Positions 43,777 through 51,614 of a stretch of DNA of 64,000 bases are shown here, piece after piece (the stretch's first letter is position 1; each line of letters opens with the position of its first letter). The position numbers and the translations under genes were made by a program. The stretch is from positions 1 to 64,000 of the forward strand of contig LNDQ01000058.1 of the NCBI GenBank assembly GCA_001464695.1, given 5' to 3'. The notes under the pieces were generated by a model. It did not search any database. It saw nothing but the letters and a program-made list of their open reading frames with translations, and had not been told where the DNA came from. Source of the stretch: Betaproteobacteria bacterium Ga0077523 (GTDB lineage Bacteria > Pseudomonadota > Gammaproteobacteria > Burkholderiales > Ga0077523).

Positions 43777-45456
43777 CTAGCTGTCGAAGGAGCGCAGCAC
43801 CTGCCCCGCCAACGGCGCCTGCGGCCGCAGGCCGTCGGCATCCGCCACCTGCTCGCCGTTCACCCATACGCCGTGCAGGCCGCGCGCCGGCGTCACGAGA
43901 CGCGACGCCCCCGAGGGCAGGTCGTGCATGCGCACAGCGGGTCCGCGGCCGACCGTGGCCGGATCGAACAGCGCGAGATCGGCCCACGCCCCGGGCTCGA
44001 TGCGGCCCCGGTCCTGGATGCCCAACGCTTCCGCCGTCTCCGACGTGAGGCGGCGCACGGCACGCTCCATGGGCATGATCCCGCGGTCGCGCACCCAATG
44101 CCCCAGTACATGCAGGCCGGCACCGGCATCGCAGAAGAATTCCAGATGCGCGCCGGCATCGGACAGCGAAATGAGCGCGTTGTCGTCGGTCAGCATGCGC
44201 GTGAGCGCGGCTTCGTCCGAGTTGAGCAGGGTCGCGATGAACATCGTGTCGAGATCCTCGGCGAGCGCCAGGTCGAGGATGAAGTCGAGCTCGTGCTTGC
44301 CGGCCTGTGCCGCTGCCCGCGCCACGCTCACACCTTCAAGATGCTTGTGCTCGGACTTCCGCACCATCAGCACCTGCATCCGTTCCCACTCGCCGTTGAA
44401 CATGCGCCGGGTGGGCTGCGCGATCTCGGCCTTCACCCTGGCGCGGAAATCGGCGCTCGCCAGCAGGGCGCGGTACGCCGGGCCGGCGTGGGCTTCCATG
44501 GCCGGCAGCCAGGAAGCGAGGCCTTCGAGCACGTACGGGGCGTGGAAATTGAACTCGAAGGTGAGCGGGCAAGGCGAAACGGCGCCGTACAGGCGGCGAC
44601 CCCGGGCGCGGGCATCCCCGATCGACGCGAGGTCCTCGAACACCTGTTCGGGCGTGATGTTGCTGTGCAGGAGTGCCGCGACGATGAATGGCCGTCCGGC
44701 GAGCGCGGCGAGCGCTTCGAGGCGCGCCATCGGGGTCGCCTGATTCTTGGTGATCATCAGGGTGCCCTTGCCCGATTCCGCCAGGGTGGACGCGAGCGCG
44801 TCGAACTCGACGTCGTCGGCAAGGCGTGAAGGCATCGGAATGCCGGCTTCGCCGTTGTGCTGGAGCGACGTGGTGGTGGAGAAGCCCACGGCCCCCACCG
44901 CCATCGCCTCACGCACCATGGCCTGCATCTCGCCAATTTCGGCCGCCGTGGCGGCGCGCTTCGATGCATCCCCGCGCAGCGCCCAGGTACGCACCGAGGA
45001 ATGGCCCACGAACACGGCAGCGTTCGGGCCGACGCCGCGGTTCTCGAGGAAATCGAGGTACTCGGGAAAGGTCTCGAACTCCCACTGGATGCCGGTGCGC
45101 AGAGCGTCGAGCGACATGCCTTCCACGTGGGTGAGGTTGCGCATCACCAGGTCGCGATCATCGGGGCGGCACGGCGCGATGGTGAAACCGCAATTGCCCA
45201 TCACCACGGTGGTCACGCCCAGCGCCGGTGAAGGCGACGCGAACGGATCCCATGTGATCTGCGCGTCGTAGTGAGTGTGGTTGTCGATGATGCCGGGCAT
45301 CAGCGACAGTCCCTGCGCATCGATCCGATGGTACCCCTTGCCCACCCCATCGCCGACGGCAACGATCCTGCCGTCGGCCACAGCGACCGAGCCCGGAAAG
45401 GCCGGCCGGCCGGTGCCGTCGATGACGGAGGCGTTGTCGATGATCAGGTCGTGCAT
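43777..45456 (-). CDS. D-aminoacylase/N-acyl-D-amino-acid deacylase-like amidohydrolase
   Basis: A 559-residue amidohydrolase-superfamily enzyme (amidohydrolase 3/D-aminoacylase group). IIDNASVIDGTGRPAFPGSVAV starts the beta-sandwich; LMPGIIDNHTHYDAQITWDP gives the H-x-H metal site; VVMGNCGFTIAPCRPDD contains the Cys ligand seen in D-aminoacylases; LISLSDAGAHLEFFCDAG gives the catalytic Asp. It hydrolyses N-acyl or amide bonds in the cytoplasm. It is the first gene of the TRAP operon. Specificity may differ from D-amino acids, since many related enzymes are of unknown substrate. Confidence 0.9.
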   Translation of the reverse strand: MHDLIIDNASVIDGTGRPAFPGSVAVADGRIVAVGDGVGKGYHRIDAQGLSLMPGIIDNHTHYDAQITWDPFASPSPALGVTTVVMGNCGFTIAPCRPDDRDLVMRNLTHVEGMSLDALRTGIQWEFETFPEYLDFLENRGVGPNAAVFVGHSSVRTWALRGDASKRAATAAEIGEMQAMVREAMAVGAVGFSTTTSLQHNGEAGIPMPSRLADDVEFDALASTLAESGKGTLMITKNQATPMARLEALAALAGRPFIVAALLHSNITPEQVFEDLASIGDARARGRRLYGAVSPCPLTFEFNFHAPYVLEGLASWLPAMEAHAGPAYRALLASADFRARVKAEIAQPTRRMFNGEWERMQVLMVRKSEHKHLEGVSVARAAAQAGKHELDFILDLALAEDLDTMFIATLLNSDEAALTRMLTDDNALISLSDAGAHLEFFCDAGAGLHVLGHWVRDRGIMPMERAVRRLTSETAEALGIQDRGRIEPGAWADLALFDPATVGRGPAVRMHDLPSGASRLVTPARGLHGVWVNGEQVADADGLRPQAPLAGQVLRSFDS

Positions 45457-45526
45457 GTTCGATCCTCAAATGTAGTTGTTCTGGATGCCGGGCATCGCAG
45501 CGGCCCGCCGCAGGGCACGATGTTAC

Positions 45527-45548
45527 CTCCCAAGGCTAGAATTGGGAG
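45527..45548. other. Inverted repeat covering the start region of the small exported protein
   Basis: CTCCCAA (45527-45533) and TTGGGAG (45542-45548) are exact reverse complements with an 8-base loop. The right arm ends directly before the ATG at 45549 and holds the only ribosome-site-like bases. The loop includes TAGAAT-like bases that could be a -10 box. Confidence 0.5.
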
Positions 45549-45800
45549 ATGGACCTCCGCTCGCAGTTTCGAATCACCCTCGCGCTCGCCCTTTCGATGG
45601 TCGCGACCGTCGCGGTCCGCGCCGAGGAGACCAGACGGCCGAAGGACGCGGCCGAGGCCGTGCAGGAAGGCAACGTCAAGAACTGGGTCGAGTACTACGA
45701 ACGCACGCGGGAAGCGCAGCGGGCGCCCGCCAGACCACCGCCGACCGCACCGGAGGCAGCTGCGCCCAAGGAACCCCCGCCCGCCACGGCGCCGCGTTGA
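45549..45800 (+). CDS. Small exported proline/alanine-rich protein
   Basis: An 83-residue protein with a clear signal peptide (ITLALALSMVATVAVRA, cleavage before EE). The mature part has a short charged helix (DAAEAVQEGNVKNWVEYYERTRE) and a Pro/Ala tail. No family recognised. It is divergent from the amidohydrolase/TRAP operon and convergent with yqhA, 9 bases apart. The start is directly preceded by GGGAG inside an inverted repeat, closer than usual for a ribosome site, so initiation may be weak, structured or leaderless. Confidence 0.62.
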   Translation: MDLRSQFRITLALALSMVATVAVRAEETRRPKDAAEAVQEGNVKNWVEYYERTREAQRAPARPPPTAPEAAAPKEPPPATAPR

Positions 45801-45809
45801 CGACCGGTG

Positions 45810-46385
45810 TCAGTGGCCTTGCGCGTCGTCCGGGGATTTCCCCCCCGGCGCCGGCAGGTGCCCCTCCGAGGCGTGGGTGAGGTAGAGAGCGAGGCCGACC
45901 AGGGCGATCGCGCCGCCCAGATAGAGCAGTTCAAGCACGGTATCCATCTTCATCTTCACCGCGTGCTCGAACAGCTTCACGATCAGGATCATCAGGATGA
46001 CCTTGGCGAGCCGCGTCTTGAGATCGTCGAGGCTCTCGATCAGCAGCACCTTGCTCGATGCGCGAGATCCGTGCGCCGCGTCGATGTCGCTCACGAACAG
46101 TTCGTACAGGCCAAGCGCGAAGATCAGCATCACGGTGGCGAGCAGATAGCCGTCCACCACCTCGACCACGTGCGTCACCGTGTCGTCGTGCAGCAGCTTG
46201 CGGGCCTCCGGGGACAGCGACGGATCCGAGTAGTGGAAGATGTGCAGCACCAGGTACCAGACGTCCACGGTGGAGATGAAGAACACCGCGATGGCCGAGA
46301 CCATGCTGGCCACGACCGCAACCACCACGACGAAACGGCTGTTCCAGAGCACGTTTTCGAACCAGCGTTCGAGGATCTTCAGCAT
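45810..46385 (-). CDS. yqhA: YqhA (UPF0114) family membrane protein
   Basis: A 191-residue inner-membrane protein with four predicted helices (FVVVVAVVASMVSAIAVFFIS; VVDGYLLATVMLIFALGLYELFVS; LAKVILMILIVKLFEHAVKM; LLYLGGAIALVGLALYLTH). The central YELFVSDID and the SLDDLKTRLAKVI loop are YqhA marks. Function unknown; the family is widespread. It is transcribed alone. Confidence 0.92.
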   Translation of the reverse strand: MLKILERWFENVLWNSRFVVVVAVVASMVSAIAVFFISTVDVWYLVLHIFHYSDPSLSPEARKLLHDDTVTHVVEVVDGYLLATVMLIFALGLYELFVSDIDAAHGSRASSKVLLIESLDDLKTRLAKVILMILIVKLFEHAVKMKMDTVLELLYLGGAIALVGLALYLTHASEGHLPAPGGKSPDDAQGH

Positions 46386-46509
46386 GGGAAGCGGCAGGCA
46401 GACAGGGAAGGAGCCGGATTATAGGCACCTCGCCGGTAGTAGTCCGATACCACCCCGATGCGAATTGCACGCCGCAACATGGCCGCTTGTCATCGCTTCG
46501 GGAGTCCTC

Positions 46510-46899
46510 ATGCATGCTTCGGTTCGCCGCACCGTCGCCGCGACAGCCCTTGGAATGGCCGTGGTCGCAACCCAGAGTCTCGCGCAGGACGATCTCGCGG
46601 CAGCCCGGAAGCTCGCGTTGAATCACTGCGGCGTCTGTCACGCATTCGATGCCGGCGAGGGCACGCGGCAGGGGCCGAACCTCTGGGGCGCGCTGACGCG
46701 AGTCGCAGGAACGGTGGAGGGCTTCGCCTACTCCGACGGCTTTCGCAAGGCGCTCGCCGGCAAGAACTGGGATGCAGCGCTGCTCGATCGCTGGCTCACC
46801 GATCCGCAGTCGGTCGCGCCCGGCACCGTGATGCTCTACAAGCAGGACGATGTGGAGAAGCGCGCGGCACTCATCCGCTTCCTCGAATCGCTGCAGTAG
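46510..46899 (+). CDS. Exported small c-type cytochrome
   Basis: A 129-residue class I cytochrome c: signal peptide (TVAATALGMAVVATQSLA, cleavage before QDD), haem site CGVCH, GTRQGPNLWGALTRVAGTVEGFAYSDGFRKAL, and Met axial-ligand region PGTVMLYKQ. It carries electrons in the periplasm. The start ATGCATGCT is preferred; an overlapping frame is a shadow. The intrinsic terminator just beyond its stop points the opposite way, leaving its own end unmarked. Confidence 0.93.
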   Translation: MHASVRRTVAATALGMAVVATQSLAQDDLAAARKLALNHCGVCHAFDAGEGTRQGPNLWGALTRVAGTVEGFAYSDGFRKALAGKNWDAALLDRWLTDPQSVAPGTVMLYKQDDVEKRAALIRFLESLQ

Positions 46900-46900
46900 G

Positions 46901-46930
46901 AAAAAAACGACCCGCTTATGGGGCGGGTCG
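46901..46930 (-). terminator. Rho-independent terminator on the minus strand without an assigned gene
   Basis: CGACCCGC (46908-46915) / GCGGGTCG (46923-46930), 7-base loop. The T-run (seven T) lies on the minus strand only, at 46901-46907. It could end a transcript reading leftwards from 47149 or from the enolase-superfamily gene. Confidence 0.85.
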
Positions 46931-47149
46931 AAAGTCACGGAGGATCTCAGTGGGCAACCGCCGCGGCGTTAGCCGCACCGATTGACACCGCTCACTGTTT
47001 TGCAATCGGCGTGCCATCCGTCGTTTCTCGGTGAATCATGAAGTTATGATTCGCGAGGCGGGATGAATCGGCTCCACCCGGGTGCGACTGCCCGAGCCAT
47101 CGCACCAAAAGCGAGCCGCGCGTCGCGGTTGTTGCCGACAGACGACGCG
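46931..47149. other. Interval between cytochrome c and enolase-superfamily genes; no gene assigned
   Basis: No ORF of usual size is supported. A plus-strand GTG at about 46950 has a strong GGAGGA upstream but runs only 11 codons. A minus-strand frame of about 32 codons ends in the terminator stem. A small RNA ending at the minus-strand terminator is possible. Confidence 0.5.
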
Positions 47150-48298
47150 TCAAGAGATCCGGTAGCGATCGAGAACGGAACGATCCACCTCGACCCCGAG
47201 ACCAGGGCGCGACGGAATGTCGACCCACCCGTCGCGCTGCTCCACGGGTTGTGCTACCAGCGCCTGCCGGAACGGATGCGACGACCGGTCGTATTCGAAG
47301 ATCGGCTCCAGCGCGAATACGGAGTGGTGCGCGACAGGCACGGCCGCGATCAATTGCAGCGATGCAGCCTGCGCGATCGCGGACCCCCAGACATGCGGAT
47401 TCACTTGAACACCGTGCGACTGGGCCAGCGCAATCACGTGACGGCACGCGGTGAAACCGCCGACCGATCCGATGTCGGGCTGAGCGATGTCCACGGCACC
47501 GGCTCCAAGAAAATCGCGGAAGCCGTAGAGCGTGTGCTCGTTCTCGCCGCCGGCGATCGGCATCGACACGCGGCTGCGCACTTCGCGATAGCCCGCAATG
47601 TGCTCGGGCGCGACCGGCTCTTCGTACCAGCGCAGGTCGTAGGGCGCGAGCGCATTTCCCAGGCGCACCGCGTCGCCCACGCCATACGCGTGATTGGTGT
47701 CGACCATCAGCGTGACGGGACGGGTATCGAGCGATCGCGCCACGGCGGCCATCACTGCGATATCGTCCGTGAGGCCGTAGCCGAGCTTCACCTTCATCGC
47801 GCGGAATCCAGCCTCGTAGTGCGCGATGGCTTCCTCGCCCAGGCGGGCCGATTCACCCTGCCCCGAGATGCGGTAGAAGCCGGTCGCGTACGCCTGCACC
47901 TTGGTGCGGAAGGCACCGCCGAGCAGGCGATAGATCGGCACGCCGTAGGCTTTGCCGGCGATGTCCCAGAGCGCGATGTCGATGGCGCTGATGCCGGCCG
48001 TCACCGAACCCTTGCGGCCGAAGTCGCGGGTCGCGTGATACATGCGATGCCACAGCACTTCGATGTCGAGGGGGTCGGCCCCCAGCACCAGCGGCTTCAG
48101 CGCGGATTCGATCACGGCAGCGGCGATCTGCGGCGGCTCCAGCCCCTGGGCGAACGCTTCGCCCCAACCGGTGATGCCCGCGTCGGTCACGACCTCGACC
48201 AGCGTGGCCGAGCGGTTCTTCACCCAGCCCTGAGAGAAGGCGAACGGCTGCTGCAGCGCCGTGCGCAACGGATGCGCCTTGACCTCGACGATCTTCAC
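47150..48298 (-). CDS. Enolase-superfamily enzyme (mandelate racemase/muconate lactonizing group)
   Basis: A 382-residue two-domain enzyme: N-terminal capping domain (MKIVEVKAHPLRTALQQPF) and a TIM barrel with K-x-K (MKVKLGYG), metal ligands in VDTNHAYG, RWYEEPV and GGENEH, and the barrel His in QVNPHVWG. The KxK plus Lys/His arrangement leaves racemase, dehydratase or cycloisomerase all possible. It is transcribed alone. Substrate specificity cannot be assigned from sequence. Length is normal for the family. Confidence 0.9.
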   Translation of the reverse strand: MKIVEVKAHPLRTALQQPFAFSQGWVKNRSATLVEVVTDAGITGWGEAFAQGLEPPQIAAAVIESALKPLVLGADPLDIEVLWHRMYHATRDFGRKGSVTAGISAIDIALWDIAGKAYGVPIYRLLGGAFRTKVQAYATGFYRISGQGESARLGEEAIAHYEAGFRAMKVKLGYGLTDDIAVMAAVARSLDTRPVTLMVDTNHAYGVGDAVRLGNALAPYDLRWYEEPVAPEHIAGYREVRSRVSMPIAGGENEHTLYGFRDFLGAGAVDIAQPDIGSVGGFTACRHVIALAQSHGVQVNPHVWGSAIAQAASLQLIAAVPVAHHSVFALEPIFEYDRSSHPFRQALVAQPVEQRDGWVDIPSRPGLGVEVDRSVLDRYRIS

Positions 48299-48314
48299 GA
48301 AGCGACTCCCTGTG

Positions 48315-48626
48315 TCACGACTTTTCGCAGGGGAAGGCAGCGCGCAACCCCTGGATGATGAGATAGCGCTGCGGGCGCCACATTTCCTGCGGATGCGCCT
48401 CGAAGTACGTGAGGACCGCCTGGAAGCGTGCCTCCTCGCGATCTTCGACGGGGGTGCAGACCACCCTGCCCTCCCATTTGTTGGCCGCGTTGTCGATATG
48501 CTTCTGCGCGACCTCGCGCGTGGCCTTCTGGCGCATCAGCTTGAGGAACTCCTCGCCGTCATCTTCGGCGAGGGCCTGGGCCGCGGCGAGCAGGCACAAG
48601 GCGGCGATCAGACTTCGCAGGAGCAC
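48315..48626 (-). CDS. Second Rap1a-like small exported protein
   Basis: A 103-residue protein with a signal peptide (LIAALCLLAAAQALA). The mature part has two cysteines in VVCTPVED and the final RAAFPCEKS, and the helix AVLTYFEAHPQEMWRPQRYL; this matches the second half of the Rap1a/Tai pattern (C-x-P ... YxxxHP ... AFPC) and the same region of the protein at 31041-31442. The first half is shorter and lacks the first Cys pair. The GTG start has GGAGGAAG upstream. It lies directly before the tRNA-Thr terminator and reads the same way. Confidence 0.65.
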   Translation of the reverse strand: MLLRSLIAALCLLAAAQALAEDDGEEFLKLMRQKATREVAQKHIDNAANKWEGRVVCTPVEDREEARFQAVLTYFEAHPQEMWRPQRYLIIQGLRAAFPCEKS

Positions 48627-48646
48627 GGTGCTTCCTCCCTACAAAC

Positions 48647-48670
48647 AAAAATGGTTAGCCGGAGCTAACC
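48647..48670 (-). terminator. Rho-independent terminator of tRNA-Thr
   Basis: GGTTAGC (48653-48659) / GCTAACC (48664-48670), 4-base loop; the minus-strand product continues with ATTTTTG. It sits 14 bases after the tRNA 3' end. Confidence 0.85.
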
Positions 48671-48684
48671 ACGTTTCCCTGGGT

Positions 48685-48760
48685 TGGTGCCGCTGGCCGG
48701 ATTCGAACTGGCGACCTTCGCATTACGAATGCGCTGCTCTACCAACTGAGCTACAGCGGC
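48685..48760 (-). tRNA. tRNA-Thr (anticodon CGT)
   Basis: A 76-base cloverleaf read on the minus strand: acceptor GCCGCTG pairs with CAGCGGC, D-arm GCTCAGTTGGTAGAGC, anticodon arm GCGCA-TTCGTAA-TGCGA, T-arm with GTTCGAATC, discriminator A and encoded CCA. The anticodon arm equals that of Escherichia coli tRNA-Thr(CGU). It decodes ACG. An intrinsic terminator follows. Confidence 0.97.
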
Positions 48761-48826
48761 GTAAGGGCGCGCATTATATCCACAAATCCACGGTTTCCTC
48801 GTGGTCGGCCGGGTAAAACCAAAAGC

Positions 48827-48939
48827 CTTCAACACGAAGGGCACGAAGGACGCGAAGGGTCACGAAGAAAAACAAGGCAGAGTCGCTTCCTGGATACCTT
48901 CGCGGACCTTCGTGTCCTTCGTGCCCTTCGTGGTTCACG
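48827..48939. repeat. Long inverted repeat built of CACGAAGG-type units (NHEGHEG-class element)
   Basis: The left arm (48827-48867) is a run of CACGAAGGG/CACGAAGGA/CGCGAAGGG units and the right arm (48897-48939) is its near reverse complement, with a loop of about 30 bases. Read as protein the arms give the NHEGHEGHEG-like and RVLRALR-like strings seen as spurious ORFs in many genomes. It lies between the tRNA-Thr promoter side and the 3' end of the enoyl-CoA hydratase gene. Confidence 0.85.
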
Positions 48940-48949
48940 CCTTGCCGAA

Positions 48950-49738
48950 CTACCGGTGCTTGAACACCGGCTTGCGCTTCTCCACGAAGGCCGCCATCCC
49001 CTCCTTCTGATCCTCGGTGGCGAAGGCCGAGTGGAACAGGCGCCGCTCGAAGCGCACGCCTTCGGCGAGCGTGGTCTCGTAAGCGCGATTGACCGATTCC
49101 TTGGCCATCATCACGATCGGCAGGGACAGCTCGGCGATCCTGGCTGCGGTGGCCAACGCATCCTCGAGGAGCTGGTCCACCGGCACCACCCGGCTCACCA
49201 GTCCGACCCGTTCGGCCTCGGCGGCGTCCATCATGCGGGCCTGGCCGAGCAGCGTCATTTCCATCGCCTTCGATTTGCCGACGAACCGCGGCAGTCGCTG
49301 GGTGCCGCCGGCCCCCGGAATGATGCCGAGATTGATCTCCGGCTGTCCGAAGCGCGCGTTGTCGGCGGCGATGATGAAGTCGCACATCATCGCGAGCTCG
49401 CAGCCGCCGCCGAGGGCGAAACCCGCCACTGCCGCGATGACCGGCTTGCGGCAGCGCGTGACCCGTTCCCAGTTGGCGGTGATGAAGTCGGACTTGTAGA
49501 CGTCCATGTACGACTGTTCCTTCATCGCCTTGATGTCGGCGCCGGCGGCGAAGGCCTTCTCGTTGCCGGTGATGACCATGCAGCCGATGGCATCGTCCGT
49601 TTCGAATGCATCGAGTGCCTGGGTGAGCTCGTTCATGAGCTCAGGCGAGAGCGCGTTGAGGGCCTTGGGGCGATTCAGGCTGACGAGGCCGACGCGGCCG
49701 CGCGTCTCCACCAGGATGTTTTCGTAGCTCATGGCCAT
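48950..49738 (-). CDS. Enoyl-CoA hydratase
   Basis: A 262-residue crotonase. The oxyanion loops are in [11 protein letters not shown] and [15 protein letters not shown], and both catalytic Glu residues are in place: [20 protein letters not shown] has the second one. It hydrates trans-2-enoyl-CoA to 3-hydroxyacyl-CoA in fatty-acid or aromatic degradation. AAGGAAG lies before the chosen ATG (MAMSYENIL). It is divergent from paaG-like gene, sharing a 100-base control region. Full length. Confidence 0.95.
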   Translation of the reverse strand: MAMSYENILVETRGRVGLVSLNRPKALNALSPELMNELTQALDAFETDDAIGCMVITGNEKAFAAGADIKAMKEQSYMDVYKSDFITANWERVTRCRKPVIAAVAGFALGGGCELAMMCDFIIAADNARFGQPEINLGIIPGAGGTQRLPRFVGKSKAMEMTLLGQARMMDAAEAERVGLVSRVVPVDQLLEDALATAARIAELSLPIVMMAKESVNRAYETTLAEGVRFERRLFHSAFATEDQKEGMAAFVEKRKPVFKHR

Positions 49739-49838
49739 GGGCTTCCTTGGAATGCGGGAGGGGATGGGATAATGCGGCGCCGTTCGTGCGAAAACCAAGC
49801 AGCCGGCCACCGCGCTGCGTCCGGAGGAAGAGACCTCG

Positions 49839-50630
49839 ATGACTGCCCAGACGATTCTATTTGAGATCGCCGACGACGTTGCCACCATCACCCTGAACCG
49901 GCCGGAGCGGCTCAACAGTTTCACCGAGCAGATGCATCGAGAATTGCGCTTGGCGCTCGACGCGGTCGAGAAGCCCGGCGCCGCGCGCGCGCTCATCATC
50001 ACCGGCTCCGGCCGGGGATTCTCCGCCGGACAGGACCTCGCCGAGGCGATCGACACGGGCGAGCCGCGCGACTTCGACGTCGGTACCACCCTCGAGCGCA
50101 ACTACAACGTGATGCTGGGTCGCCTGCGCGCCCTGCCCATGCCGGTCATCGCTGCGGTGAACGGCGTGGCCGCAGGCGCCGCCGCGAACGTGGCACTTGC
50201 CTGCGACATCGTCATCGCGGCACGGTCCGCCTCGTTCCTTCAGGCTTTCGCGAAGATCGGGCTGATCCCCGACGCCGGTGGAACCTACAGCCTGCCCCAT
50301 CGCGTCGGCATGGCACGCGCGATGGGCCTTGCGATGCTGGCCGAGCCGCTACCGGCCGAGAAGGCCGCCGAGTGGGGCCTCATCTGGAAGTGCGTGGACG
50401 ACGACAAGCTGATGGAAGAAGCCCGCGGTCTCGCCAAGCGCCTCGCTGCGGGGCCGACCAAGGCCTACACCCTGATCAAGCGTGCGCTCTACGCGGCTGC
50501 CGACAACGACTTCGACCGGCAACTGGCGGTGGAAGTGGAATTGCAGCGGCAGGCGGGGCAGTCGGAAGACTTCCGCGAGGGCGTGAAGGCTTTCCTCGAG
50601 AAGCGACCGGCGCGGTTCACGGGACGCTGA
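49839..50630 (+). CDS. paaG: PaaG-like enoyl-CoA hydratase/isomerase
   Basis: A 263-residue crotonase of the PaaG group (2-(1,2-epoxy-1,2-dihydrophenyl)acetyl-CoA isomerase). [13 protein letters not shown] and [20 protein letters not shown] form the oxyanion pocket; the catalytic Glu of hydratases is replaced by Asp in [13 protein letters not shown], as in PaaG. PaaG acts in phenylacetate degradation. No other paa gene is in the window, so it may act elsewhere or on another substrate. GGAGGAAG precedes the ATG. Divergent from the enoyl-CoA hydratase gene. Confidence 0.85.
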   Translation: MTAQTILFEIADDVATITLNRPERLNSFTEQMHRELRLALDAVEKPGAARALIITGSGRGFSAGQDLAEAIDTGEPRDFDVGTTLERNYNVMLGRLRALPMPVIAAVNGVAAGAAANVALACDIVIAARSASFLQAFAKIGLIPDAGGTYSLPHRVGMARAMGLAMLAEPLPAEKAAEWGLIWKCVDDDKLMEEARGLAKRLAAGPTKAYTLIKRALYAAADNDFDRQLAVEVELQRQAGQSEDFREGVKAFLEKRPARFTGR

Positions 50631-50719
50631 ACACCCGAAAGCGCGCAACGCGGCGGAAAAGCTGGAATGATGGACTCAGGTCTGGATTCACGCCGTGTCC
50701 GCCGCGTTGAGGGATGTCC

Positions 50720-51136
50720 TTACGCCCGCTTCACCCGGATGATCACATCCATCCCCGCCGCCACCTTGCCCGGGGGCAGTTCAGGCAGCCCGGCAATCGA
50801 GACCTTGGCAGCATCGATATCGGTGATCTCACCGGTCTCGATGTCGTAGAAGTGATGATGAGGGTCGGTGTTCGGATCGAAGAACACCTTGCTCGGATCG
50901 ACGATCACTTCGCGCACCAGGCCGCTTTCCACGAATAGCTTCAACGTGTTGTAGACCGTGGCCTTCGACGTTTCCGCGTGGCGCTCGTTGACGATGGCGA
51001 GCACCTGGTCAGCGGACAGGTGCGCCATCTTCGAGAACAGCGCATGGGCGATCTCGATGCGCTGGTGGGTGGGCGTGATCCCGTGCCCCCTCAGTACCTC
51101 GGCCAGGTTCGCCCGCGAATAGTCGGTATTCATCAT
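50720..51136 (-). CDS. Fur-family transcriptional regulator (Irr/PerR-like)
   Basis: A 138-residue regulator. The winged helix is RGHGITPTHQRIEIAHALF to SKATVYNTLKLFVESGLV, and the metal site has DPHHHFYDIETGEI with three adjacent His, as in Irr and PerR-type proteins. The C-terminal CxxC zinc motif of classic Fur is absent. It could sense haem, iron or peroxide; the HHH motif favours an Irr-like role by analogy. It stands alone, with an AT-rich stretch just upstream (51137-51170) as likely promoter or operator. Confidence 0.88.
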   Translation of the reverse strand: MMNTDYSRANLAEVLRGHGITPTHQRIEIAHALFSKMAHLSADQVLAIVNERHAETSKATVYNTLKLFVESGLVREVIVDPSKVFFDPNTDPHHHFYDIETGEITDIDAAKVSIAGLPELPPGKVAAGMDVIIRVKRA

Positions 51137-51614
51137 GGACTTGAGTTTAAGATAAGAATTGGACTCTGTCTAACTCCCGGCGCCTGCACCGTAGCCTGAC
51201 TCTGTGCCGGGCGACCGCACGGCGGCCACGATGGACGATGCAAGACCGGTTCCCGGACCCCGGATTGCTGCCGCGCCGCGTCCGTCCGGCTGCCGAATTT
51301 CTGCATCTCCGGGCCGCCGAATTGCCCGATCTTCCGATCCGACGGCCTGTCGACCCGGGCGGCTGACCGGCCCGGATACCGTTCGTTCCGGGGAATCGAC
51401 CGCTCGTACCGAGGCCACCCGTTCGTCGGCTTGAAATGGCCGTCGCCGTACTTGTTCAATCCGCAACGGCGTGAATCTTGCCTTGGATTAACAAGGGGTT
51501 GGGTTTGCAGGTTCACCGGTCGTTCCGCCGATTCAACCACCCATCGGGTCAATTTGCCGGATCGCCGACGGGCTCCATACGATGCCATCAACCTTGAAAC
51601 GGGGAGCGGTAGCC
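51137..51614. other. Intergenic region between the Fur-family regulator and the pilin operon
   Basis: 478 bases. No gene, tRNA or clear terminator was seen. The first 35 bases are AT-rich and probably hold the regulator's promoter. The rest is GC-rich with scattered CCGGA-type words and two GCCGAATT copies. No convincing sigma54 box (GG-N10-GC) was found before the first pilin; the pilin promoter is not identified. Confidence 0.7.

Noticed and set aside
48801-48945. CRISPR-like array of CACGAAGG units
   Set aside because: The units are 8-9 bases, directly adjacent without spacers, and arranged as two inverted arms.
48774-49385. Minus-strand ORF with NHEGHEGHEG string as a real protein
   Set aside because: It is a read-through of the inverted repeat and an off-frame of the enoyl-CoA hydratase gene.
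49839-50630. A phenylacetate degradation cluster
   Set aside because: Only a single PaaG-like gene is present; no paaABCDE, paaK or paaZ genes lie in the window.
51400-51614. Sigma54 promoter for the pilin operon
   Set aside because: The best candidate (TTGGGTTTGCAG) lacks the GG-N10-GC spacing.
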